Part shown: positions 8,092 through 16,094 of the stretch, piece by piece
Layout: each line of letters opens with the position of its first letter
Position numbering within the stretch: position 1 is the first letter of the stretch
Virus record (IMG/VR): IMGVR_UViG_3300007345_000037
Location: 1 to 59,831 of that record
DNA: 59,831 nt
Origin: a virus
Direction: 5' to 3' (one strand)
Notes under the pieces: generated by a model
Told to the model about the DNA's origin: nothing
Databases searched by the model: none
The model's input: only the letters and a program-made list of their open reading frames with translations
Program-made: the position numbers and the translations under genes

Positions 8092-8990
8092 CCGTTTGGG
8101 CTACTCACCACCGACCAACAAGTCTTACGGGAATAGTAGGACAAGACCAACTCGTCGCTGAACTACATCAAGTGGTTGTCGGGGAAATGCCGATGCAACA
8201 CTACATCTTCTTCTCGCCAATGGCCGGTACAGGAAAGACCTCAATGGCTATCGCTCTCGCAAAGGACTTAGGTTGGCAAATCGTGACCTTCAACGCATCT
8301 TCCAAGAGAGAGCGTGGGATTGAGTTCATTGAAGAAGTCATTATACCAATGACCCGAAGTGGTGTTAAGGAAAGAATCTTTTTGCTTGACGAGGCCGACC
8401 AACTGACCGATGCCGCACAGTCTGCTCTCAAAGGCGTTATTGAAAACGCTAACGGTTATTTCATTCTCACCTGCAACCGTCTTCCGAAGGTTTCACGCTG
8501 GCTACAAAGCCGATGCCAAGTGCGTACTTTTAGCCCAATACCAAATGAGGATATGGTTCAACAATTGACTAAAATTGCTGTTCAACACGCTCCCGATATT
8601 TCCAAGACTGCTGTCGAAGTTATCGCAAAAGGTCACGAAGGTGACTTGCGAAATGCGATTGGAGCATTACAGACCTACTGTGGTATGACAGGCAGAAACG
8701 CCGAAGCATTCCTTGACAGCCTCACTGCGCCCCACATCGACTTCTCTAAAATGTTGATAGTATGTTTTCGGGAAAAGAATCTTGAAACAGCAGTCAAGAT
8801 GTTGAAGGGTGATGTTCGGTACCAAATACGAGCGTGTTTCCAATACGCTGTCGAATCACCGGCAAAAGCACAGTCCAAGATGAAAGTCATTGAAGCGGCA
8901 ATCACTGCCGAGCGTGACATAATCAACGGTGTGGATGAAGAGGTAGTGCGCTACAACTTCGTTCGTATGTTGGTCGGAGGGAGCCAATAA
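8088..8990 (+). CDS. rfcS: replication factor C small subunit (clamp loader ATPase)
   Basis: 300 aa, close to the usual 315-330 aa of archaeal RFC-S. It loads the PCNA clamp onto primer-template DNA. Walker A is SPMAGTGKTS (43-52), Walker B LLDEAD (99-104), and the diagnostic SRC arginine-finger motif lies at 141-143. A helical lid and collar follow. The nearby PCNA-like gene (13.1 kb) and PolB (16.1 kb) complete the polymerase-clamp system. No RFC large subunit is recognised, so it may act as a homopentamer or use the host large subunit. Confidence 0.93.
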   Translation: MTVWATHHRPTSLTGIVGQDQLVAELHQVVVGEMPMQHYIFFSPMAGTGKTSMAIALAKDLGWQIVTFNASSKRERGIEFIEEVIIPMTRSGVKERIFLLDEADQLTDAAQSALKGVIENANGYFILTCNRLPKVSRWLQSRCQVRTFSPIPNEDMVQQLTKIAVQHAPDISKTAVEVIAKGHEGDLRNAIGALQTYCGMTGRNAEAFLDSLTAPHIDFSKMLIVCFREKNLETAVKMLKGDVRYQIRACFQYAVESPAKAQSKMKVIEAAITAERDIINGVDEEVVRYNFVRMLVGGSQ

Positions 8991-8993
8991 CAA

Positions 8994-9004
8994 CCTTTAT
9001 ATCC
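8994..9004 (+). promoter_or_regulatory. archaeal TATA promoter
   Basis: CCTTTATATCC, preceded by AACAA. Predicted start of transcription is near 9025, about 15 bases before the ATG at 9040; AGGAGAA serves as ribosome-binding site. No TTTAGTCG element lies upstream. Confidence 0.65.
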
Positions 9005-9039
9005 CCACAACATGACGACAAAATACAGGAGAAATCTAC

Positions 9040-10266
9040 ATGGTAGCATACGAACAAATGATTGAAAAAGTGGCAACGCAAGTCGGAACTGACCCCAAGA
9101 CGCTATCGGCGAAAGCCGATGCAATCCTCGCCCAAGAAGGCGCAGGTTGGGAAGCATCCGGTAAGAACGAAGAACAACGCAAGACTCTTGCCCTACGAGT
9201 AGCGGCACGACAATTGGTGGCTGAAAAGGCAAAATTGACCCGCAGTGGCGCAACGATGTACGAAGGTATGTTCGTCAATGTCCCTCGTGAAAAGGATTGG
9301 GCTAAGATGGCCTACAACAAGATGAGCAAGACTCTCAAGTCGATGCCGGACATGGCACAACGCCTCGCTCTTGTTGGTCAAGGTGCGCTCATCATCTATG
9401 AGAACAACCACGACGGAACCTACACCCGTCACGCCAACCCTTCCTTGCTGAACCAGCAAGACTTCACCGAAGGTACTCGCTCGGATGAAATCAAAGAGAT
9501 TCCACCACGACATATTGCTCTTGATGCGAACACCTCGTTCTCACTCATTTGGGACAAAGCGACAACTCACTTCGCAAACGGCAAGCCGAACTTCAAGTAC
9601 GGCTCCGCTCGCCCACTTGAAGAACCCGACCGCTCGTGTCTGTTCTTGGGTCGCAAGGCTGGCTCCAACGACAGTCCGAGCCTACACTCCTTCCGGTACA
9701 ACGGCAACTTGGCAAAGCAATCTTGGCCTACCTTCGTCACCGGCACCATCGGTATGAAACCTGCCAACCGTGAAGGTATGGCATACGGTACAAAGGTCAC
9801 CGCCTTCACCACTGATGCTGAACTCTCATCCATCTTTACCGCACCACCTCTCATGGTTGACGAAAACGGTGCAAGTGGACTTATCGCTGATTGGCTCGGT
9901 GAAACGCTCATGCCTTCTCTCGACAAGTGTCACGAACACTACGGAACTCTTGACGACAAGGCAAAGTGGGACACCACCTACGCTACTGTTGTCGAAGTGG
10001 TTCACATCGACCCTCGTGAAAACGGTGGATTCATCGTGACCGTGGCTGATGCCGATATTATGTCGGAAACCCCACCAATCGAAGTCTATGTCGGTGCCTC
10101 CGAGGAAACCTCGGTTGACTTCGGCGTTGGTTCGGAACTCGTTGTTGTTGGCTCCCCGTGGGTCACTCGTGACGGCGAGGCTCGCTTTATGACCTCCGGC
10201 TGGTGGTGCATGAACCGCATCGCACCTCTCGCTGACACTGACGATGGCGAAGACGGCTGGGATTGA
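9040..10266 (+). CDS. probable single-stranded-DNA-binding protein
   Basis: 408 aa under its own strong promoter. The N-terminal 100 residues are helical and Ala-rich. The C-terminal third (about 300-390) is strand-rich with the pattern of an OB fold (ATVVEVVHIDP, GGFIVTVADADI, ELVVVGSPWV). The last ten residues are very acidic and end in Trp-Asp (DTDDGEDGWD), the hallmark of SSB/gp2.5-like proteins that recruit replication partners. It sits between RFC and the chaperonin in the replication module. Family identity is inferred from layout, not from a recognised signature. Confidence 0.5.
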   Translation: MVAYEQMIEKVATQVGTDPKTLSAKADAILAQEGAGWEASGKNEEQRKTLALRVAARQLVAEKAKLTRSGATMYEGMFVNVPREKDWAKMAYNKMSKTLKSMPDMAQRLALVGQGALIIYENNHDGTYTRHANPSLLNQQDFTEGTRSDEIKEIPPRHIALDANTSFSLIWDKATTHFANGKPNFKYGSARPLEEPDRSCLFLGRKAGSNDSPSLHSFRYNGNLAKQSWPTFVTGTIGMKPANREGMAYGTKVTAFTTDAELSSIFTAPPLMVDENGASGLIADWLGETLMPSLDKCHEHYGTLDDKAKWDTTYATVVEVVHIDPRENGGFIVTVADADIMSETPPIEVYVGASEETSVDFGVGSELVVVGSPWVTRDGEARFMTSGWWCMNRIAPLADTDDGEDGWD

Positions 10267-10294
10267 GTCGCAAATAACTTTGGGGGTAAAGTAA

Positions 10295-11878
10295 ATGTCG
10301 AATGTAGTCATGGGTGAAGAGGCGAAAGCCGCTTTCTTGGAGGCCATCAACCTTGTCGCTGATGCCGTTGAAGGTACGCTGGGACCGCAGGCGAGAACTG
10401 TTCTCGTCACGCATCCCGAACGACCACCAACGGTGTTGAACGACGGCGTGAAGATTGTTTCCTCCGTACAGTCCGAAAAGCCTGCTGTGCAAGCCGCAGT
10501 GCAACTGTTCCGACAGGCCGCACTTGAGGCTCAACAGGCTTCCGGTGACGGTACTACAACGGCAACACTACTTGCTCGTGCAATCTGCAACGCATACGCC
10601 GACCATCCCAACAAAGTCCGAGCCGCCCAAGAAATCGCTCAACTGACCGACGAAACCGTTGCATACATCGAACGACAAAGTGATGAGATTGATTTTGATG
10701 CACTCACTGACGATGATGATTGGGAAAAGTTAGAACAGCGGCTAAAGTTCGTGGCTTCTGTCGCCGCTAACAACGACGAATATCTTGGCGAACTCGTTGC
10801 TGAAATCTTCACGGAACTCGGCCCCGACGCTCTCGTCAATCTCAAGGTCGGCTCTCTTGACCATACGATTTGGTCGAAAGCCCTCGGAACAAGTGTTCCC
10901 ACAACATTCGTTTCTCCGATGTTCTGTAATACGAACAGGCGTACCGTCGAATACCACAACCCGTTGTTCCTTTTGACACAAACCGTGATTGAGGAATTTG
11001 AAGACTTGATGCCTGCGCTTGAGATTGCGGTTGAGAACAACCGACCGCTCATCGTTATATGTCAAGACATTAAGGGTGTTGCTCTATCGAACCTCATCGC
11101 CAATCATGTTGGTGGTGTTGTCAAGGCTTGTGCCATCAAGGTACCATACGCTGACCCTGTGACTTGGTTTGAAGACATTATAGCCCTTGTCGGTGGCAAG
11201 ATATTCTTCGACGCAGAAGGGCATACGGTTGCCGATGTTGTTGCCGGTAAAGGAATGCTCGGAACTGCTGACACAATTAGAATTAACGAAACAGAAACAG
11301 TTCTTATTGCTGGCTCTTCGGCTGTAAATACGCTGAACGACCACATCGCAGGTTTGCGAAAACAGGCGGAAGCGGCTGACCATTCTTTTGTAAAGGAAAA
11401 ACTACTCACTCGTATTGCTCGTTTGGATTCAAAGATTGCTAACATTCACATCGGAGGATTCAGCGAGGCTGAAATCCGTGAAACGAGGGAAAGGGTTGAC
11501 GATGCTGTCAACGCTACCCGACTCGCCATGAAGGGTGGTACCGTTCACGGTGCTGGCGTGACTCTCGCACGACGCACTTCCGTCACCGAGCGACCGGAAA
11601 GTCCACGCAACGAGCGGTGGGAGAAGGTTCTCCTTGAACCGGTTCGTGTGTTGACCAAGAACGCTGGTAGTGAGCAATCGCTCGCAGATATTAGGAAGTT
11701 ATTCCAACAAAGGCACTACTACAAGAACTTGCACACGGCGGAGTTCTACATCGAAACACAAGACACTGTTAATGTGTACGACGCTACTCTCGTGCTTGTC
11801 AACTCACTCAAAGCCGCCGCATCAATTGCTCGGCTCATGCTACTCACCGACCGAATCGTTTTGGTGGGCGAACAATAG
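10295..11878 (+). CDS. groEL: group I (GroEL-type) chaperonin
   Basis: 527 aa against 548 in E. coli GroEL. It is an ATP-driven ring that folds proteins, probably capsid or replication proteins. Visible motifs: TLGPQARTVL (28-37) and LNDGVKIV with D50; the P-loop-like GDGTTTATLL with D85; an apical-domain stretch (PLIVICQDIKG); and the late equatorial motif DDAVNATR, with the third catalytic Asp. These match group I rather than thermosome sequences. The usual GGG near 415 is GAG here, and the GGM tail is missing. No GroES gene is recognised, so a host or unrelated co-chaperonin would be needed. Confidence 0.9.
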   Translation: MSNVVMGEEAKAAFLEAINLVADAVEGTLGPQARTVLVTHPERPPTVLNDGVKIVSSVQSEKPAVQAAVQLFRQAALEAQQASGDGTTTATLLARAICNAYADHPNKVRAAQEIAQLTDETVAYIERQSDEIDFDALTDDDDWEKLEQRLKFVASVAANNDEYLGELVAEIFTELGPDALVNLKVGSLDHTIWSKALGTSVPTTFVSPMFCNTNRRTVEYHNPLFLLTQTVIEEFEDLMPALEIAVENNRPLIVICQDIKGVALSNLIANHVGGVVKACAIKVPYADPVTWFEDIIALVGGKIFFDAEGHTVADVVAGKGMLGTADTIRINETETVLIAGSSAVNTLNDHIAGLRKQAEAADHSFVKEKLLTRIARLDSKIANIHIGGFSEAEIRETRERVDDAVNATRLAMKGGTVHGAGVTLARRTSVTERPESPRNERWEKVLLEPVRVLTKNAGSEQSLADIRKLFQQRHYYKNLHTAEFYIETQDTVNVYDATLVLVNSLKAAASIARLMLLTDRIVLVGEQ

Positions 11879-11888
11879 GCAAAGCCAA

Positions 11889-11899
11889 CCTTTATATGG
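11889..11899 (+). promoter_or_regulatory. archaeal TATA promoter
   Basis: CCTTTATATGG, directly after the chaperonin stop codon. The ATG at 11896 lies inside this box and cannot be the gene start; the ATG at 11920 has GGAGGG just upstream and is used. Confidence 0.65.
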
Positions 11900-11919
11900 C
11901 TACAACAGGAGGGAATAAT

Positions 11920-12852
11920 ATGTCTTGGGGAACTAAAACAACAGAAGCGACCGTCACAAAAACGGGATTTGACAAGGACTACTACCGTGGTCTTTTTGAG
12001 AACAACACGGCACAATCGGTGCCTGTACGCATGGCACTAATCGGCAAGGAGAACTGTGCCAAAACCGGTACAGCCATCAGTATTTGCCGACAGGTGAAGC
12101 CGAAGGGTCACATCTATGTGTTCGATGTTGACAACTCGGCAAAGGCTACCATCGACTCCGCATACGCAGGTGATGATGAAATCACAGTCCTTCCACTTCT
12201 TGACGAGCGTGACGACAGCATCTTCAACGACGATGCTACCGTCAACTACGCTAACTTGATTGACAAGGTAAATTACTTCGTCAACATTGTTGCCGACAAG
12301 TCAAAGGAAGGAGAAGATATTGCCGGAATTGTATTCGACGGTGGTTCGACTTTCTTGAAATGGTGCGAGTTCGCCATGACTGATGTTCTGCTCCGAAAGG
12401 GTGTTATCAAGGAAGAAGGCGACTCCTTCAACCAAAAGGAATGGCGCACCCGCAACCAATTGTTCCGCCAAGTTATGACTCGACTTCACGGTCTTGCTGT
12501 GCCTTGTGTGTTCTTCACCTTCCATCTCAAAGATGTTTCCAACTATGTTGACAACGGCTCCGGTGGCAAAGTGCTAATGAAGGTCGGCGAGCGACCGGAA
12601 TGGGACAAGGGTACCATGCGCTTGTTCTCCCAACAAATCTTCTTGTCCCGCTACATGAAGCGGGCCGATACCGCCGCTGGTGTTAAGGCCGACCCCACAC
12701 TCAAGAACGACGACGATTGGATTGTCAAGGCTACCTTTGAGGAAATCAAAGGTAAGCACATGGAACACATCGGGCAGACCCACACCATCCTCGAAATTAT
12801 CAAGGGTAAAGTAAAATGGTTTGGACTGCCAATGCTAACATGGAGTGAGTGA
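11920..12852 (+). CDS. RecA/RadA-like P-loop ATPase, Sak4-type recombinase candidate
   Basis: 310 aa. A modified Walker A, GKENCAKTG (about 42-50), and a Walker B strand, AGIVFDGGSTF, give the RecA-fold core. The arrangement and length resemble the single-domain Sak4-like annealing/recombination ATPases of tailed viruses, which work with SSB. The Walker A is unusual: Ala-Lys-Thr where Gly-Lys-Thr is normal. Placement among SSB candidate, PCNA and PolB supports a recombination-dependent replication role. Confidence 0.6.
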   Translation: MSWGTKTTEATVTKTGFDKDYYRGLFENNTAQSVPVRMALIGKENCAKTGTAISICRQVKPKGHIYVFDVDNSAKATIDSAYAGDDEITVLPLLDERDDSIFNDDATVNYANLIDKVNYFVNIVADKSKEGEDIAGIVFDGGSTFLKWCEFAMTDVLLRKGVIKEEGDSFNQKEWRTRNQLFRQVMTRLHGLAVPCVFFTFHLKDVSNYVDNGSGGKVLMKVGERPEWDKGTMRLFSQQIFLSRYMKRADTAAGVKADPTLKNDDDWIVKATFEEIKGKHMEHIGQTHTILEIIKGKVKWFGLPMLTWSE

Positions 12853-12853
12853 A

Positions 12854-13075
12854 ATGGAAGCAGAATTAAATGAGATACTAAACCAAGCCCTCCAATGTTT
12901 CAAATCCGTTCAACGGCGCATTGAGGCCATCGAAACCCGCCTTGCTGATTTGGAGTTCACGCTCGATGAACTTCCCGAAGTGAGCAACATTGTCGCCGCA
13001 GTCAAAGAACTTCAAGACGAGCATGAAGCACCGGCCATGAAGTTCACACACTACATCTTGGGGGTCAAGCGATGA
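12854..13075 (+). CDS. small coiled-coil protein
   Basis: 73 aa. ATG 12854 is preceded by GGAGTGAG and is chosen over GTG 12845. Residues 10-55 form a heptad-rich helix (VQRRIEAIETRLADLEFTL). The stop overlaps the PCNA start by 4 bases. Function unknown. Confidence 0.5.
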   Translation: MEAELNEILNQALQCFKSVQRRIEAIETRLADLEFTLDELPEVSNIVAAVKELQDEHEAPAMKFTHYILGVKR

Positions 13076-13941
13076 GTTCCTCCGTTGAAATCACCAACGC
13101 CGACTTGACCCGCTTGCTCACCATTATGAAGCGCAAGCAGACTGTCAACGGAAAGCAACAGGCACAGGTTGAGTCACTACTCTTGACTTGTCTTAATGGC
13201 GAGTCGGGACAAGCCATCGCCAGCAGTCTAACAAGGGACTTGTCGGGGCTGACACAGGTCACAATGGCCTGCACAGTCAATGGTGAAGATGTATGCAATA
13301 TCCCAATCCAAAGCATCGACAATATGCTGGGAATCATCAAGTACCACGGTCAACTATTGACACTCGTTTTCGATAAAGAAAACAATCGCCTACGAATTAA
13401 AAGTAGGGGAAAACAAACCACGCTCGACGCATCGGGAGATGCTAAGGCGTTCTCTCACAGTCCCGACACTATCAGCGAGTTCCACAAGAAAGGTATTGAA
13501 CTCGTGAACCGTGTTTGGCACACAGACGGTGTGTACTACATCACCGGCAACGGTGACAAGATTAAACCTCTCGCAAAGTACACCGTGGATTCAACGGATA
13601 TGTACGAGGCTTTGCGTTGCGACACCATGAATGGACAGCGACTCAACAGATACACTTTGGGTGTGGAGTATGACTCGCACCACCTACAAGTCGAAGTAGG
13701 TGACTTTCACCTCGGACAGACCGTGACAGATGTTGCACTTAAAACAAAGGCAAAGGAAACATGGAAGTGGCAGTTCGACGGTGGGCTTGACGAAGTGTTC
13801 AAGCCTATGACCGGCTCTTGTGACATTTACATTTACGACTTCCGTGACTTCGGACAAGGTATGCGTCTTTACATTCATTGGCCTAATGTTATGGGTTCCA
13901 GCGAGTTCTTTGCTTTCCAAGCGGGAGTTCTTACTTATTGA
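13072..13941 (+). CDS. PCNA-like sliding clamp
   Basis: 289 aa, slightly longer than the 245-250 aa of archaeal PCNA. It would encircle DNA and tether PolB and nucleases. The fold pattern is visible in the N-terminal domain (helix, strand, IPIQSIDNMLGIIKYHG, then LLTLVFDKENNRLRIKS) and repeats in a second domain ending with YIYDFRDFGQGMRLYIHW, the paired C-terminal strands typical of clamps. Sequence is divergent and no single residue is decisive, but RFC-S and PolB in the same module make it very plausible. Confidence 0.65.
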   Translation: MSSSVEITNADLTRLLTIMKRKQTVNGKQQAQVESLLLTCLNGESGQAIASSLTRDLSGLTQVTMACTVNGEDVCNIPIQSIDNMLGIIKYHGQLLTLVFDKENNRLRIKSRGKQTTLDASGDAKAFSHSPDTISEFHKKGIELVNRVWHTDGVYYITGNGDKIKPLAKYTVDSTDMYEALRCDTMNGQRLNRYTLGVEYDSHHLQVEVGDFHLGQTVTDVALKTKAKETWKWQFDGGLDEVFKPMTGSCDIYIYDFRDFGQGMRLYIHWPNVMGSSEFFAFQAGVLTY

Positions 13942-14061
13942 TTACGACATGGTGGGGTTTGCGCCTCGAAAAAGGGTAAAAGTGTACCTCCAAAGCATGA
14001 GGGAGTGTTGTGTTTCTCTTCCGTACCCGCCCCGCCTCCGTCGTATTTTAACGGTGATAAT

Positions 14062-14397
14062 ATGACTGAACGAACTGTTATCAACACTCTTAATGGCAGT
14101 CTTAAGGAATTGACATTAGAACAGGTCAATGAGTTATACGAGTACACAGGTGGCAGACTCAAGGGTAGGAAGATTTACCTTAAGATTGCTGTACTTGCCG
14201 TGTTGAAATATCAAAGCCACGGCAGACCATTGACTGCTCGTGAAGTTAGGGATTTGGGACAACGATATATCCCTCGCAACCAACAGTGGTCGAACCAAGT
14301 GGTAGGTAGTATTCTCGGAATGTTATCTCGTATGAAATTGATTCAACGCTCTTACGACAAACCTTATCTTTATTGGTGGGAAAACAGTGGTATTTGA
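14062..14397 (+). CDS. winged-helix DNA-binding-like protein
   Basis: 111 aa from ATG 14062. Residues 35-105 form a winged-helix pattern: helix 1 (IAVLAVLKYQ), PLTAREVRDLGQRY, a recognition-type helix (VVGSILGMLSRMKLI) and a wing ending in YLYWW. This is the clearest of three proteins with this layout in the window. It overlaps the methyltransferase gene and may regulate it or belong to the same modification system. Regulation is inference. Confidence 0.5.
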   Translation: MTERTVINTLNGSLKELTLEQVNELYEYTGGRLKGRKIYLKIAVLAVLKYQSHGRPLTAREVRDLGQRYIPRNQQWSNQVVGSILGMLSRMKLIQRSYDKPYLYWWENSGI

Positions 14398-15532
14398 AAT
14401 ACGCACCGGCAACTGCGTCGAACTGATGGCGTACATGGATGATGAGTCCGTCGATATGTGCGTGACTTCCCCGCCGTATTGGGGTCTTCGTGACTACGGT
14501 GGTAGGGGCATTGTTTGGGGTCCACAAGAATGTATTGAGCGTGGAGAAGGTGATACTTCCCACGAATGGGAAGGATATACTCGACCCAGCGAAAATACCC
14601 GCAATAATAATAATTCACTACAACTCAAATCTGCGTATTGGGAACCCCAAGAGCAGGCGTTCTGCAAACACTGTGACGCATGGTTCGGTCAATTGGGACT
14701 TGAACCTACACCGGAACAGTATGTCAAGAACATGGTAGAAGTGTTCCGCGAAGTCAAGCGTGTACTCAAACCCGAAGGTACGCTGTGGCTCAACATCGGT
14801 GATTCGTATTGTGCTGGCTCTCGCAAGAGTGGCGTTGCGGACTCCGCAGGTGGCGAGCGTGGACTCCCTACTACCCAACGCAACCAAGCATCCGGCGACC
14901 TCAAGCAGAAGGATTTAGTTGGCATCCCGTGGATGCTCGCATTTGCCCTTCGTGCCGATGGTTGGTACTTGCGACAGGACATTATTTGGGCTAAACCAAA
15001 TTGTATGCCGGAATCTGTTCGTGACCGCTGTACGAAAAACCATGAGTATGTGTTTCTTTTATCGAAAAGTAAAGATTACTACTACGACAACGAGGCAATC
15101 AAGGAAGACACTGTTGGTAAGCCGGATAAGAACAAGTCAGCCAACAAGTACGCCGAGAATGAAGAATGGGCCGCAGGCGACCCCAACCGCACAAGCAAGG
15201 CGAAAGGAATCGCAGACGCTCGTGTAAAGAATTACGCTAAAAGAAACAAGCGTAGTGTTTGGTGGGTCGGTCCCAAGCCATTCCCCGAAGCGCATTTCGC
15301 AGTGTTTCCCGTCGAACTGATTGAGCCTTGCATCCTCGCTGGTTGCCCTCCTAACGGTACTGTGCTGGACCCTTTCGGGGGTGCTGGCACAACCGCCATC
15401 GCATCCATCAAGCATGGTCGCAAAGCGTTGCTTCTTGAGTACAGTGAGAAATACAGCGAGATAGCACACAAGCGAATCTTGGCGTATCGGGAAGAGATTG
15501 GGCTTGACAAAGCGAACAGGGAGTGGTTCTAA
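14387..15532 (+). CDS. site-specific DNA methyltransferase, beta class (N6-A or N4-C)
   Basis: 381 aa, GTG start overlapping the upstream gene by 11 bases. The catalytic motif IV TSPPYWGLRDYG (27-38) comes first and the AdoMet-binding motif DPFGGAGTT lies near the C-terminus, the order of beta-class amino methyltransferases. SPPY points to N4-cytosine or N6-adenine. A CxxC (CKHC, about 88-91) is inserted before the central domain. No restriction enzyme is adjacent, so this is an orphan enzyme likely to protect virus DNA. The ArdA-like protein at 58.2 kb would complement it. Confidence 0.88.
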   Translation: MVFEIRTGNCVELMAYMDDESVDMCVTSPPYWGLRDYGGRGIVWGPQECIERGEGDTSHEWEGYTRPSENTRNNNNSLQLKSAYWEPQEQAFCKHCDAWFGQLGLEPTPEQYVKNMVEVFREVKRVLKPEGTLWLNIGDSYCAGSRKSGVADSAGGERGLPTTQRNQASGDLKQKDLVGIPWMLAFALRADGWYLRQDIIWAKPNCMPESVRDRCTKNHEYVFLLSKSKDYYYDNEAIKEDTVGKPDKNKSANKYAENEEWAAGDPNRTSKAKGIADARVKNYAKRNKRSVWWVGPKPFPEAHFAVFPVELIEPCILAGCPPNGTVLDPFGGAGTTAIASIKHGRKALLLEYSEKYSEIAHKRILAYREEIGLDKANREWF

Positions 15533-15666
15533 TGGCAAGAAAGTGTTTGCGTAAATGTAATGGGTGTGGCAGGGTAGTCATGTCCGCTTCCACCAATCAT
15601 CGGATTAGTACCGGCGAGGCAAAAAGAAAGTATTGCGGAACGCAACGGGTAGTTCGTGACGATTGA
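15532..15666 (+). CDS. zinc-finger microprotein
   Basis: 44 aa, start overlapping the methyltransferase stop by one base. Cys at 5, 9, 12 and 35 make a plausible zinc site. The C-terminal part (YCG, three residues, RVVRDD) is repeated nearly exactly in the 49-aa protein at 48435-48584, so the two are paralogues 33 kb apart. Function unknown. Confidence 0.5.
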   Translation: MARKCLRKCNGCGRVVMSASTNHRISTGEAKRKYCGTQRVVRDD

Positions 15667-15691
15667 TTTGCGTTTATATGCCGCCACACTA

Positions 15692-15703
15692 CCTTTATAT
15701 CCC
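15692..15703 (+). promoter_or_regulatory. archaeal TATA promoter, leaderless type
   Basis: CCTTTATATCCC centred about 27 bases before the ATG at 15723, so transcription should begin at the start codon. No Shine-Dalgarno is seen. A second TATA-like GTTTATATGCC lies 20 bases further upstream. Confidence 0.6.
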
Positions 15704-15722
15704 TCGGCCCTAATTTAGTATC

Positions 15723-16052
15723 ATGGCGGAATACCCCCTAACCGACGCTCTCAAACAAAATCTAATTCTCAATACCATTAGAATGATGGATGCCGATGAA
15801 AATGCCAATCCGAATTGCGAAACAGAATTTCAATTCGATTATGGCGGTCGAACAATTGCTGCTTCGGTTAAAATTACCGAAATACCAAAGGAAAAATTGT
15901 ATCGGAATCACGATTGGCTGTACAACGAGTATATCAATGAAGGCAAGACTCTCAAGGAAATAGCATCTATGTTCAACATTACTCCGATGAGTATTCATCA
16001 GTGGCTTGTCAAATTAGGCATCCCTTCAAGACCTCGTGGTCGCCGTCAATAA
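15723..16052 (+). CDS. helix-turn-helix DNA-binding protein
   Basis: 109 aa. The C-terminal half carries a resolvase/sigma-like HTH: WLYNEYINEGKTLKEIASMF followed by NITPMSIHQWLVKLGIP and a basic RPRGRRQ tail. The N-terminal half is acidic. It has its own leaderless promoter directly before the DNA polymerase promoter, which suits a regulator of the replication operon. It is a good candidate for a virus transcription factor; its target is not known. Confidence 0.65.
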   Translation: MAEYPLTDALKQNLILNTIRMMDADENANPNCETEFQFDYGGRTIAASVKITEIPKEKLYRNHDWLYNEYINEGKTLKEIASMFNITPMSIHQWLVKLGIPSRPRGRRQ

Positions 16053-16064
16053 CCTTTATATGCC
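16053..16064 (+). promoter_or_regulatory. archaeal TATA promoter of the DNA polymerase gene
   Basis: CCTTTATATGCC, starting immediately at the stop codon of the HTH gene. Predicted transcription start is near 16084, about 10 bases before the ATG at 16095. Confidence 0.65.
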
Positions 16065-16094
16065 TACAATACAAGGGTATATTGAGGCAGACAG

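Noticed and set aside
11896-11919. Upstream ATG for the RecA-like ATPase
   Set aside because: The ATG lies within the TATA box CCTTTATATGG and would not be transcribed. ATG 11920 has GGAGGG upstream.
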